Positions 1 to 6,379 of a stretch of DNA of 6,529 nt are shown here, piece by piece. How positions within the stretch are numbered: the stretch's first letter is position 1; every line of letters starts with the position of its first letter. Source of the DNA: Nitrospirota bacterium (GTDB lineage: Bacteria; Nitrospirota; UBA9217); the NCBI GenBank assembly GCA_021788515.1, contig JAJYKN010000083.1, positions 1 through 6,529 of the forward strand. Reading direction: 5' to 3'. The notes beneath the pieces are model-generated. The model saw only the letters and a list, made by a program, of their open reading frames with translations, was not told the DNA's origin and searched no databases. Made by a program: the position numbers and the translations under genes.

Positions 1-1
1 C

Positions 2-748
2 CTCATCGAAAAGCACTCCCGGATACTCTCCGGGAAACTCGATCAACAGGGATCAGCCTTCATCACCGGACTCCTGAAGCGTGCAAACATCGATGTCGTG
101 ACCAACCAGCAGGAATATGAAGTACTGCGGACAGCAGGGACCCTGCAGTCAATACGGCTTGCTCCCGGCCGAATCATCAACGCCGACTTTATCATCGTGG
201 CGCTCGAACCGAAACCGAACATCGATGTTTTTAAAACCTCCGGCGTCAGCGTGAACAAAGGCATTTTGGTCCGGGAAACGCTTGAGACGAACGTCCTTGA
301 CGTGTATGCAGCCGGGGACGTGGTGGAGTGCCGCGATATCGTGTCCAACAGCATGGCCGTGAGCGCCCTGTGGGAAAATGCAAAAGAGATGGGCCGGGTG
401 GCGGGAATGAACATGGCCGGTGCACAGATCAGGTATGAGGGGTTCCTTGCAAACAGGTACATCACCGACATTCTGGACGTGCCAATCACGGCCCTGGGCC
501 TGGTCGATCCGGAAGACAGCAACTGCGAAGTGTTCGTTGACAGCCGCGCCGACTTCTACCGAAAAACGGTGTTCAAAAATGATGTCATGGTCGGCGCACT
601 GTTCATTAATAATACTACGGAGGACGCCGGTGTGTACGCCTATCTTATTAGGAACCGGATTCCGCTCGGAAAACTCAAAGCGATGGCTGTTCGCGGAACG
701 CTGGGAGAGAACAAATATGTAAAACCAGGAACTTTTTCTATTTCCTGA
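2..748 (+). CDS. NAD(P)/FAD-dependent pyridine nucleotide-disulfide oxidoreductase, 3' portion
   Basis: The reading frame is open from the left edge, so the true start and the N-terminal FAD-binding part lie outside; 248 residues are visible. The first ~35 residues (LIEKHSRILSGKLD and on) look like the second half of the NAD-binding domain, where an acidic residue follows the second beta strand. Residues 101-106, VYAAGD, are the classic second FAD-contact motif of this superfamily. The downstream WENAKEMGRVAGMNMAG stretch is also typical. The C-terminal ~90 residues (with GALFINNT and a final IRNRIPLGKLK) resemble the small C-terminal domain of NADH:rubredoxin reductase and of the NirB N-terminal half. 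The family moves electrons from NAD(P)H through FAD to a protein or small acceptor in the cytoplasm. The acceptor cannot be read from this fragment: rubredoxin reductase, NADH oxidase or a nitrite reductase-like subunit are all possible. The gene ends 20 bp from a convergent gene, and no clear terminator is seen between them. Confidence 0.88.
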   Translation, partial: LIEKHSRILSGKLDQQGSAFITGLLKRANIDVVTNQQEYEVLRTAGTLQSIRLAPGRIINADFIIVALEPKPNIDVFKTSGVSVNKGILVRETLETNVLDVYAAGDVVECRDIVSNSMAVSALWENAKEMGRVAGMNMAGAQIRYEGFLANRYITDILDVPITALGLVDPEDSNCEVFVDSRADFYRKTVFKNDVMVGALFINNTTEDAGVYAYLIRNRIPLGKLKAMAVRGTLGENKYVKPGTFSIS

Positions 749-768
749 TGCTCCTTCTCCAAATCAGA

Positions 769-1599
769 TTACCCCGTTTTTTTCAGTACAATACCGGCAA
801 GAATTATAAAAATTACGACATCGGCAGCAACATGGGCCATCCACGGCGCAACCATGCCTTCGCTCCGTCGCCGCAGCGCTCCCAGCATGATGCCGTAGAT
901 GACGGTCATGGCAAGTCCAACTACGCCGCTCGGGAATCCCTCGCGATAGTGCAGGGCGCCAAAGAGCCAGGCTTGGCCAGCAAGGGAAACAAGGCCGGGG
1001 CCCGCTGCGCTGTCGAGTGTTTGCATGATGACGCCCCGGTATACGAGTTCCTCCAATGCGGCATTCCCCAGAGAAAAGCCGAGCCCCGCGAGCGGGAAAA
1101 GCCAGACAGGCATGTCGGGGAAATGGCCGAGATGGATTGTCAGGTCGGGCGTGAGCACGCGATACCACGCGTAGAGGGCAATGCCGGACATAACGGCGAT
1201 CGTGAGCGCGAACAGCACGATGGCGCCGGTCACTCGTCCAGGCCGCAGCCATCCCAGGGACGTGCGCAGCGAAGGTACGGCAAGAACAACGGCAGCATAA
1301 CAGAACAGGGGGATGAGCAGGAGATATGGCCAGGTGGGAAGCGACGGCAGTAGATAGGGAAGAGCGACGAAAAAAGCGGAAAAACAGGACAGGTGAAGCG
1401 CCTGGATCTCGCGGGTCAGGACGGAAGTGACGACGAGGAGAAGCGATGCCAGCACGGCCCAAGCGGTGATTCGTTCCGAGAATGACACCGAGGAGAGCAG
1501 GACCACGCAGAGGAGCAGAATTCCGCTGCCGGCCCGAGTCGAGCGTAAGGGCGGCTGGATCAGCCTGAAGAGCCCCTTTCTCCCAAGGACCTCCGTCAT
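769..1599 (-). CDS. CPBP family intramembrane metalloprotease (CAAX protease / Abi type)
   Basis: The 276-residue protein is strongly hydrophobic, with about seven or eight likely membrane segments (roughly 27-44, 46-62, 72-86, 91-107, 124-145, 165-180, 226-241, 252-272). It carries the three conserved CPBP motifs in order: EELVYR at 183-188 (EExxxR), FGALH at 213-217 (FxxxH), and HVAAD at 256-260 (HxxxN/D). Glu183/Glu184 and His217/His256 are the expected catalytic or metal-site residues, so the active site looks intact. Family members are membrane-embedded endopeptidases. Known roles include prenyl-protein CAAX processing in eukaryotes and bacteriocin self-immunity or regulated proteolysis in bacteria; the substrate here is unknown. 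The ATG overlaps the stop codon of the upstream acyl-CoA ligase by 4 bases (ATGA). No good Shine-Dalgarno precedes the start, so translation is probably coupled to the ligase. A GGAGG lies just inside the gene, but I see no suitable ATG/GTG/TTG start within the next dozen or so codons. Confidence 0.9.
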   Translation of the reverse strand: MTEVLGRKGLFRLIQPPLRSTRAGSGILLLCVVLLSSVSFSERITAWAVLASLLLVVTSVLTREIQALHLSCFSAFFVALPYLLPSLPTWPYLLLIPLFCYAAVVLAVPSLRTSLGWLRPGRVTGAIVLFALTIAVMSGIALYAWYRVLTPDLTIHLGHFPDMPVWLFPLAGLGFSLGNAALEELVYRGVIMQTLDSAAGPGLVSLAGQAWLFGALHYREGFPSGVVGLAMTVIYGIMLGALRRRSEGMVAPWMAHVAADVVIFIILAGIVLKKTG

Positions 1600-3131
1600 G
1601 CGGAATGGTGCTGCATTTCCTTTTCGCGGTACAGTTTTCTCAGCTCTTTTTTCATGATCTTGCCCGTTGCCGTCCTGGGAAGGTCTTCCGTCATAATGAA
1701 CCGGCGCGGGATCTTGTAATGCGCCACGTGCTCGGAAAGATAATCCCTGAGCATTTTCGGAGTCGCCTGCGCCCCTTTCTTGTGAACGACGTACATGATC
1801 GGCAGTTCTTTCCCTTCTTCATGTTCGTGCGGCACGCCGATCATGGAACAGTCCTGGATCGCGGGATGCCGGTAGAGCACTTCCTCGACCTCATAGGGGT
1901 AAACGTTGAGGCCGTCCACGATGATCATGTCTTTCTTGCGGTCGATAATCCTGATGTGGCCTGAACGGTCGATGGAAGCGATGTCGCCGGTGTAGAGCCA
2001 GCCGTCCCTGATGGCCTTGGCCGTCTCCTCCGGTTTGTTCAGGTACCCTTGCATCACGTTCGGGCCTTTGACGATCAGTTCCCCTGCCACTCCCGGGGGA
2101 AACTCCTGACCGTTGTCGTCGACCACTTTGACCTGTATCCCGGGCAACGGCAGGCCCACCGTGCCGGGCTTCCTTTTATCCTTTTCGAGCGGGTTGAACG
2201 AGACCACGGGCGCGGCTTCGGTCAAGCCGTATCCTTCCAAGAGCGGGACTTTGAATGCTCTCTCGAACTCGTCGATCACTTTCACGGGCAGGGGCGCAGC
2301 GCCGGATACGCACAGTCTAAGGTTTAAGAGGAACTTTACGAAAAAGGGCATGTTCCGCTCAGCGAGGATCTTGTAGACCGTGGGAATGGCCACAAAAAGC
2401 GTGATGCGGTCCACGATGAGGCTTTTGACGACACGGTTAAAGGGGCGGACCGAGGGGAGGAGGGAGATCATCGCCCCGGTGATGAGCGGGAGGATGACGC
2501 AGACGGTATAGGTGAAGGAATGAAACAGCGGAAGAAACACGACGAACCGGTCCTTTCCCGTAATGCGGATCACCTCTGTCGCGGCCAGGGCATTTGAGAG
2601 AATGTTCCGGTGCGTGAGCAGCGCACCCTTGGGCCTGCCGGTCGTGCCTGACGTATAAAGGATGGTCGATACATCGTCAGCTGAATGGTCAGGGGCCTTG
2701 AAGGGGTCGCCGGGGAAGGAGGAATGGGCGATCTCGGAAAGGGTGAGAAAGGAGCGGGCGCCGCTCTTGTCGAGTTTGTGCACGGTCCCGGCGCAATCGC
2801 CATCGTAGAGACAAAACAGCACGCCGGCATCGTTCAGGATAAAGTCGATTTCCTCGTGCATCAGAAGGTTGTTCAGCGGAAGCACGACGCCGCCGCCGCG
2901 GATGATGCCGAAGTAGGCTGCAATGTAATGGGGGCAGTTGTGACAAAGAAGAGCGATCCGGTCCCCCGGTTTCATGCCCCGGTCTGCGAGGAACGCGGCA
3001 AATACGTCGGCCAGCCGGTCCATTTCCCGGTAGGGAAATTTTTTGCCCTCAAATTTTACGAAGGTCTTGCGCGGGGTCATGGCCGCACGCTTGCGCAGAA
3101 CGTGGTCCAGAGGAAGGATATCCTTGATCAT
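1596..3131 (-). CDS. Long-chain fatty acid-CoA ligase (AMP-forming, ANL superfamily)
   Basis: From the ATG at 3131 the protein is 511 residues, a normal FadD/LcfB length. It activates a carboxylic acid with ATP to an acyl-adenylate and then transfers the acyl group to CoA, in the cytoplasm or at the inner membrane face. Visible ANL motifs are the P-loop YTSGTTGRPKG at 159-169, YGLTEAAP at 301-308, YTGD at 380-383, the hinge region DRKKDMI at 397-403, GLNVYPYEVE at 407-416, and PRTATGK at 485-491, whose Lys491 is the adenylation lysine. GLNVYP.EVE favours medium- or long-chain acyl-CoA synthetases over acetyl-CoA synthetase, but chain length cannot be fixed from motifs. The frame stays open upstream to 3734, but those 201 codons run antisense through tpx and lack ligase similarity. 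The family domain begins close to MIKDILPLDHVL, so 3131 is chosen. No Shine-Dalgarno precedes it; an extended -10 lies 7 nt upstream. The 3' end overlaps the CPBP protease gene by 4 bases. Confidence 0.93.
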   Translation of the reverse strand: MIKDILPLDHVLRKRAAMTPRKTFVKFEGKKFPYREMDRLADVFAAFLADRGMKPGDRIALLCHNCPHYIAAYFGIIRGGGVVLPLNNLLMHEEIDFILNDAGVLFCLYDGDCAGTVHKLDKSGARSFLTLSEIAHSSFPGDPFKAPDHSADDVSTILYTSGTTGRPKGALLTHRNILSNALAATEVIRITGKDRFVVFLPLFHSFTYTVCVILPLITGAMISLLPSVRPFNRVVKSLIVDRITLFVAIPTVYKILAERNMPFFVKFLLNLRLCVSGAAPLPVKVIDEFERAFKVPLLEGYGLTEAAPVVSFNPLEKDKRKPGTVGLPLPGIQVKVVDDNGQEFPPGVAGELIVKGPNVMQGYLNKPEETAKAIRDGWLYTGDIASIDRSGHIRIIDRKKDMIIVDGLNVYPYEVEEVLYRHPAIQDCSMIGVPHEHEEGKELPIMYVVHKKGAQATPKMLRDYLSEHVAHYKIPRRFIMTEDLPRTATGKIMKKELRKLYREKEMQHHSA

Positions 3132-3138
3132 GCGCGTC

Positions 3139-3167
3139 AGTATACCATAGTCGGAAAAGCGGGAGAA
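3139..3167 (-). promoter_or_regulatory. Extended -10 promoter for the acyl-CoA ligase gene, possibly leaderless
   Basis: On the minus strand, TGG-TATACT (3147 down to 3139) is an extended -10 element with 5 of 6 matches to TATAAT. The -35 position, 17 nt further upstream (TTCTCC, 3167-3162), is poor, as is usual for extended -10 promoters. Only seven bases separate the hexamer from the ATG, so initiation at the usual distance would fall on or next to the start codon. Predicted by eye; no transcript data. Confidence 0.5.
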
Positions 3168-3293
3168 GAGAAAAAAACGGTCCTGTAAGGCCCTCCTGTC
3201 CCCGAAAACAAAATCTGCGCCCAAAGGCGTAAACTCAGCTTTTTTGCCGGCTCGCGGGAATGAACTGAACTGGGCACCACGACCGGGTCCTCC

Positions 3294-3322
3294 TTGACAA
3301 TATACAGGATTCGATCTATCCT
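3294..3322 (+). promoter_or_regulatory. Sigma70-type promoter of tpx
   Basis: A perfect -35 TTGACA (3294-3299) is followed after exactly 17 bp by TATCCT (3317-3322, 4 of 6 matches). Transcription would begin near 3329 and give a leader of about 70 nt before tpx. It points away from the ligase promoter, with about 130 bp between the two -35 regions. I see no clear operator for a peroxide regulator. Confidence 0.7.
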
Positions 3323-3385
3323 TTATGTAGGTAGAGAGGCTGCACGAGCTGATTTCATCTACGGGAGAAGGTTGCGGGATTTTTT

Positions 3386-3392
3386 GAGGAGG
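3386..3392 (+). promoter_or_regulatory. tpx: Ribosome binding site that fixes the tpx start
   Basis: GAGGAGG sits six bases before the ATG at 3399. This strong match selects that ATG over earlier in-frame start codons and over the second Met codon at 3423, which has no comparable site. Confidence 0.85.
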
Positions 3393-3398
3393 CACGAA

Positions 3399-3929
3399 AT
3401 GGAACGAAAAGGAATTGTTACCATGAAAGGAAAGCCGCTTACCCTCATCGGGCCCGAGATCAAGCCCGGGGATAAAGCGCCGGATTTCATTGTGCAGGAC
3501 GGGGCCCAGGGCGAGGTCAGGCTCGGCGATTTTGCGGGCAAGACGAAGATTATCAGCGTAACGCCTTCGCTTGATACGCCGGTGTGCGACCTGCAGCTCC
3601 GGCGGTTCAACCATGAGGCGGCGAACCTGCCGCACGACGTCGTGGTGCTGAATATCAGCATGGACCTTCCCTTTGCGATCACGCGGTTCTGTACAACGGC
3701 GGAAATCGACCGGGCAAAAGCGCTGTCTGACCACCGCGAAGCGTCGTTCGGGACGGCCTACGGCGTTCTGATGAAGGAACCGCGGCTTCTCGCGAGGTCG
3801 ATCTTTATCATCGACAAGGACGATGTTGTTCTGTATAAAGAGATTGTTCCCGAGCAGTCAAATCATCCGGACTATGAAAAAGCCCTGTCCGCTCTCCTCC
3901 TGATCACGGGCCAGGAAAAAGCGGCATAG
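3399..3929 (+). CDS. tpx: Thiol peroxidase Tpx (atypical 2-Cys peroxiredoxin)
   Basis: This 176-residue protein reduces hydrogen peroxide and alkyl hydroperoxides with electrons normally supplied by thioredoxin. The thioredoxin-fold peroxiredoxin signature is TPSLDTPVCD at 55-64: Cys63 is the peroxidatic cysteine and Thr60 the usual TxxC threonine. Cys98 in RFCTTAE matches the Tpx resolving cysteine (E. coli Tpx uses Cys61 and Cys95, nearly the same spacing). Arg133 in LLARSIFIID corresponds to the active-site arginine. GTAYGVLMKEPRLLARS is also Tpx-like, and no BCP or AhpC C-terminal extension is present. There is no signal peptide, so the protein is cytoplasmic. Its own promoter and strong ribosome binding site suggest a single-gene unit with high expression. 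It converges with the cold-shock gene across 82 bp. The stem-loop in that gap has only a short T run on this strand, so tpx termination there may be weak. Confidence 0.95.
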   Translation: MERKGIVTMKGKPLTLIGPEIKPGDKAPDFIVQDGAQGEVRLGDFAGKTKIISVTPSLDTPVCDLQLRRFNHEAANLPHDVVVLNISMDLPFAITRFCTTAEIDRAKALSDHREASFGTAYGVLMKEPRLLARSIFIIDKDDVVLYKEIVPEQSNHPDYEKALSALLLITGQEKAA

Positions 3930-3960
3930 GGGATTTTCCGGGGCGAGGGAGAGAGGCGTG

Positions 3961-3997
3961 AAAAAAAAGGCCGGTCTCGGAATCCAGGCCGGCCTTT
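3961..3997 (-). terminator. Intrinsic terminator of the cold-shock gene, perhaps weakly bidirectional
   Basis: AAAGGCCGG (3966-3974) and CCGGCCTTT (3989-3997) form a perfect 9-bp stem around a 14-nt loop. Read on the minus strand the stem is followed by eight T (3968-3961, part of which can pair), a strong rho-independent terminator just after the cold-shock stop codon. Read on the plus strand only TTT follows before an A run, so it would serve tpx poorly. Confidence 0.85.
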
Positions 3998-4011
3998 AAA
4001 AAGTTTGGCGC

Positions 4012-4212
4012 TTAGAGTTTTACGACATTCGCTGCTTTCGGGCCTTTCGGGCTGTCAACAACGTCGAACGTCACTCCCTGACCTTCGGACAGGCTCTTAA
4101 AGCCGCTGTCCTGGATGTCTGAGAAGTGGACGAAAACATCTCCGCCGTCTTCCTTGGTAATGAATCCAAATCCCTTGGAATCATTGAACCACTTAACGGT
4201 TCCTTTTGCCAT
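4012..4212 (-). CDS. csp: Cold-shock protein, CspA family (single CSD domain)
   Basis: The 66 residues make one complete OB-fold cold-shock domain. RNP1 is KGFGFI (13-18) and RNP2 is VFVHF (26-30). The nucleic acid-stacking aromatics Trp8, Phe15, Phe17, Phe27, His29 and Phe30 are all present. These proteins bind single-stranded RNA and DNA, melt RNA secondary structure, and in E. coli act as transcription antiterminators and RNA chaperones. The start is well supported: AAGGAGGTC (minus strand, 4229-4221) lies eight bases before the ATG and is close to a perfect anti-16S match. The predicted leader is long, about 160 nt, similar in length to that of E. coli cspA, and contains a terminator and a GC-rich repeat (described separately). 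A strong terminator follows the gene. The sequence cannot show whether this paralogue is cold-induced or constitutive. Confidence 0.97.
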   Translation of the reverse strand: MAKGTVKWFNDSKGFGFITKEDGGDVFVHFSDIQDSGFKSLSEGQGVTFDVVDSPKGPKAANVVKL

Positions 4213-4243
4213 TCAGGTTGGACCTCCTTCCTTCTAATAATAA

Positions 4244-4287
4244 CGCCCCCTCTCCCGCCAAGGGGAGAGGGGCAGGGGTGAGGGGAG
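4244..4287. repeat. GC-rich palindromic repeat of dispersed intergenic type
   Basis: CCCCTCTCCC (4247-4256) and GGGAGAGGGG (4263-4272) form a perfect 10-bp stem with a 6-nt loop, followed by the tail CAGGGGTGAGGGGAG. This stem plus G-rich tail resembles a repeat seen between genes in many bacterial genomes; only one copy lies in this window. It sits inside the predicted leader of the cold-shock gene, 17 bp upstream of its ribosome binding site, and could add an RNA hairpin there. Its dispersed nature is recalled from general knowledge and was not tested here. Confidence 0.65.
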
Positions 4288-4314
4288 TTTATATGAAGAT
4301 GACGGAACTGTCAT

Positions 4315-4347
4315 AAAAAAAGCCGCAAAGCGTAAAATCTTTGCGGC
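4315..4347 (-). terminator. Intrinsic terminator in the cold-shock gene leader (candidate attenuator)
   Basis: GCCGCAAAG (4322-4330) and CTTTGCGGC (4339-4347) form a perfect 9-bp stem with an 8-nt loop. On the minus strand the stem is followed at once by seven T (4321-4315), while the plus strand lacks a T run, so it terminates minus-strand transcripts only. No minus-strand gene lies to its right before the window's S4 gene, about 2 kb away beyond a plus-strand gene. It sits about 30 nt after the predicted start of the cold-shock transcript, so it would produce a short RNA of about 60 nt or act as an attenuator. A smaller 5-bp hairpin (4299-4303 with 4310-4314) follows directly. Confidence 0.75.
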
Positions 4348-4366
4348 ACTCTCACAACAAAGACTT
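4335..4366 (-). promoter_or_regulatory. Alternative (antiterminator-like) hairpin overlapping the leader terminator
   Basis: In the minus-strand RNA, AAGUCUUUG (4366-4358) can pair with CAAAGAUUU (4343-4335): nine pairs including one G-U, with a further G-U possible at the base. The second arm shares five bases (4343-4339) with the terminator stem, so the two structures cannot coexist. This hairpin is transcribed first and is AU-rich; the terminator is GC-rich. Pairing is seen directly; function is inferred. Confidence 0.4.
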
Positions 4367-4381
4367 CCGTACTTCGGCGGA

Positions 4382-4410
4382 ATAATTCCATAGTATCTGA
4401 AAAAAGTCAA
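4382..4410 (-). promoter_or_regulatory. Predicted promoter of the cold-shock gene leader
   Basis: On the minus strand, TTGACT (4410-4405, 5 of 6 matches) is followed by a 17-bp spacer and AATTAT (4387-4382, 4 of 6), with TGG just before the -10 giving an extended -10 element. Initiation would be near 4374, leaving a leader of about 160 nt. It is the only convincing minus-strand promoter I find between the cold-shock gene and the peptidase gene. Confidence 0.55.
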
Positions 4411-4454
4411 GTATTTTGTGTGTTCCGTCCATCGTTCCGGCTCGCTGCGTGGTG

Positions 4455-4483
4455 TGGACAGTCTCTCGTGGAGAGGGTATACT
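4455..4483 (+). promoter_or_regulatory. Sigma70-type promoter of the M3 peptidase gene
   Basis: TGGACA (4455-4460) and TATACT (4478-4483) each match the consensus at 5 of 6 positions and are 17 bp apart. The expected start near 4490 leaves a short leader of about 20 nt that holds the ribosome binding site AAGGAG (4500-4505). The two divergent -35 elements are about 44 bp apart. Confidence 0.75.
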
Positions 4484-4510
4484 CTGGAGAGAACGTCCGA
4501 AGGAGAGAAC

Positions 4511-6352
4511 ATGCCCCGTACCCGTCAACAGAAGGTAAAAGTAACGCGCACCAAGTGGAACCTCAAACCGCTGTTCGCAAGCGATAACGATCCGCGCATG
4601 GAAGAAAAACGCAAGATCGTTTCCGAAAAGAGCAATGCGTTCATCAACGCGTGGAAGGACCGGATTGATTACCTCGAAGACCCGCTCATCCTGAAGCAGG
4701 CGCTCGACCAGTATGAATTGTGGAAACGGCAATGGGGAACTGACGGCGACGAGGGCTACTATTTCTGGCTCAGGACGCAGCAGGACCAGACCGATGCAAA
4801 GCTTAAGGCCAAATTCAATAAAATAGAAGAGTTCAGCAAAAAACTGGAGAACGAAAGCCAGTTCTTTTATTTGCGCATCGCAAGGATCAGGCCCGAGCTT
4901 CAAGAACGCTTCCTCAAGCACAGCGCCCTCGGGAAGTACCATCATTTTCTGGAACGCATTTTTGCCGAATCCCGGTATCACTTGAGCGAGCCCGAGGAAA
5001 AAATCATGAACCTCAAGTCGGCCACCTCCTATTCGAACTGGACCAGGATGACCTCGGAGTTCCTCTCCAGGGAAGAGCGGGCCGTACTGACGGAAAAAGG
5101 CGTGAAAAAGGTCATGCCGTTTTCGGAAGTCACCGGCCTCATGAACAGCAAGCATAAGCGCGTCCGGGACAGAGCTGCCGAGGCCTTCAACGACATCCTG
5201 AAGAAAAACGTCGACGTTGCCGAAGCGGAGATCAATTCCGTTCTCGCCAATAAAAAGGTGGACGATGAGCTGCGCAGTACGCTGAGACCGGATACGCTGC
5301 GGCACGTCGCCGACGACATCGAGAGCGAGGTCGTGGATACGCTCATCGCTTCCGTGGCCGGCCGTTTCGACATCCCGGCGCGGTATTACGCGCTCAAGGC
5401 GAAGCTGCTCAAGATCAAGCGGCTCGAGTACCATGAGCGGAATGTGGAGTACGGGGTCGTGGCCAAACGGTATCCCTACCCGCAATCAGTGGACCTGGTC
5501 CACACCGTGATGAACAAGCTCGACCGGAAGTTCGGCGAGATCTTTGCCGGATTCATCGAGAACGGCCAGATCGACGCGTTCCCGCGGAAGGGCAAGGACA
5601 GCGGCGCATTCTGCATGCACCACCTCATCACCCAGCCGACGTACATTCTCCTGAATCACACGAACAAACTGCATGACGTCCTGACGATCGCGCACGAGCT
5701 GGGCCACGGCATCAACAACGAGTTGATCCGGGAGAAGCAGCATGCCCTCGACTTCGGCACGCCGACCTCGACTGCCGAGGTGGCGAGCACGTTCATGGAG
5801 GATTTTGTGCTCGAAGAGATCATCCGGAGCGCCGACGATGAACTGCGGCTCGCCATCATGATGCAGAAGCTGAACGATGACGTGTCCTCGATCTTTCGAC
5901 AGGCGGCCTGTTACCGGTTCGAGCAGGAATTACACGCGGTCTTTCGGACCAAGGGATATTTGTCGAAAGAAGAGATCGGGACCTTATTCCGGAAGCACAT
6001 GGCCGCGTATATGGGAAAGGCCGTGGAACAGTCGGAGGGTTCGGAAAACTGGTGGGTCTACTGGAGCCATATCCGGTATTTCTTCTATGTCTATTCTTAC
6101 GCGGGCGGACTTTTGATCTCGAAGGCGCTCCAGAATTCGGTAAAAAGGGACCCCGCCTTCATTGAGAAGGTCAAGGAATTTTTGTCTGCCGGACTGTCGG
6201 ATTCGCCGAAGAACATCTTTCGCAGGCTGGGAATCGATGTTGCCGACAAGCAGTTCTGGGGCAAGGGTTTGGACGAAGTTGAAAAGCTGCTGAACGAGAC
6301 CGAGGCGCTCGCAAGGAAGCTGGGGAAGATAGGGGCCAGGTTGTCGCGATAA
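4511..6352 (+). CDS. M3 family zinc oligoendopeptidase (PepF/M3-like)
   Basis: The protein is 613 residues, the usual size for bacterial M3 oligopeptidases. The zinc site is HELGH at 395-399 (ligands His395 and His399, catalytic Glu396), and Glu423 in STAEVAS is the expected third ligand. The C-terminal part has the conserved substrate-side region YRFEQELH (from Tyr468) and HIRYFFYVYSYAGG (His520, Tyr528, Tyr530), resembling the PepF F-Y-x-Y-x-Y-A-x-G signature. The first ~200 residues are polar and helical, as in the lid domain of the family. With no signal peptide or membrane segment it should act in the cytoplasm, cutting short peptides left by larger proteases. The ATG at 4511 follows AAGGAG by five bases and a good promoter. 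The frame is open 31 codons further upstream, but those codons precede the predicted transcription start. The basic N-terminus (MPRTRQQKVKVTRTKW) is slightly unusual. No terminator is evident before the convergent neighbour. Confidence 0.94.
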   Translation: MPRTRQQKVKVTRTKWNLKPLFASDNDPRMEEKRKIVSEKSNAFINAWKDRIDYLEDPLILKQALDQYELWKRQWGTDGDEGYYFWLRTQQDQTDAKLKAKFNKIEEFSKKLENESQFFYLRIARIRPELQERFLKHSALGKYHHFLERIFAESRYHLSEPEEKIMNLKSATSYSNWTRMTSEFLSREERAVLTEKGVKKVMPFSEVTGLMNSKHKRVRDRAAEAFNDILKKNVDVAEAEINSVLANKKVDDELRSTLRPDTLRHVADDIESEVVDTLIASVAGRFDIPARYYALKAKLLKIKRLEYHERNVEYGVVAKRYPYPQSVDLVHTVMNKLDRKFGEIFAGFIENGQIDAFPRKGKDSGAFCMHHLITQPTYILLNHTNKLHDVLTIAHELGHGINNELIREKQHALDFGTPTSTAEVASTFMEDFVLEEIIRSADDELRLAIMMQKLNDDVSSIFRQAACYRFEQELHAVFRTKGYLSKEEIGTLFRKHMAAYMGKAVEQSEGSENWWVYWSHIRYFFYVYSYAGGLLISKALQNSVKRDPAFIEKVKEFLSAGLSDSPKNIFRRLGIDVADKQFWGKGLDEVEKLLNETEALARKLGKIGARLSR

Positions 6353-6379
6353 TCCTTTTCGCTCGTTTTTCCGATCAAG

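Noticed and set aside
764..1462. Open frames on both strands (plus 748-1353, minus 764-1462) overlapping the CPBP protease
   Set aside because: Their translations are rich in Arg, His and Pro with no domain, as expected of out-of-frame reading in GC-rich DNA; the frame with intact CPBP motifs is the real one.
3171..3290. T/A runs and short repeats (two TCCTGT words, CGCC-CAAA-GGCG hairpin) between the ligase and tpx promoters
   Set aside because: The stems are only 4 bp and the repeats are single short words; I see no operator, small RNA or riboswitch that can be supported.
3132..3734. N-terminal extension of the acyl-CoA ligase reading frame by 201 codons
   Set aside because: It runs antisense through tpx and its promoter, has low-complexity basic sequence unlike any ligase domain, and the family homology begins at the ATG at 3131.
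4234..4314. A 26-codon leader reading frame on the minus strand starting at ATG 4314
   Set aside because: It has no ribosome binding site, and most of its peptide (SPLPLSPWRERG) is just translated palindromic repeat, a common source of false small proteins.
4418..4510. 31-codon upstream extension of the M3 peptidase
   Set aside because: It would span the predicted promoter, and the ATG at 4511 has a properly spaced AAGGAG site.
4352..5485. Long minus-strand open frame (377 codons) opposite the M3 peptidase
   Set aside because: It is the antisense shadow of a well-supported peptidase gene; the translation shows no recognisable domain and it has no credible ribosome binding site.
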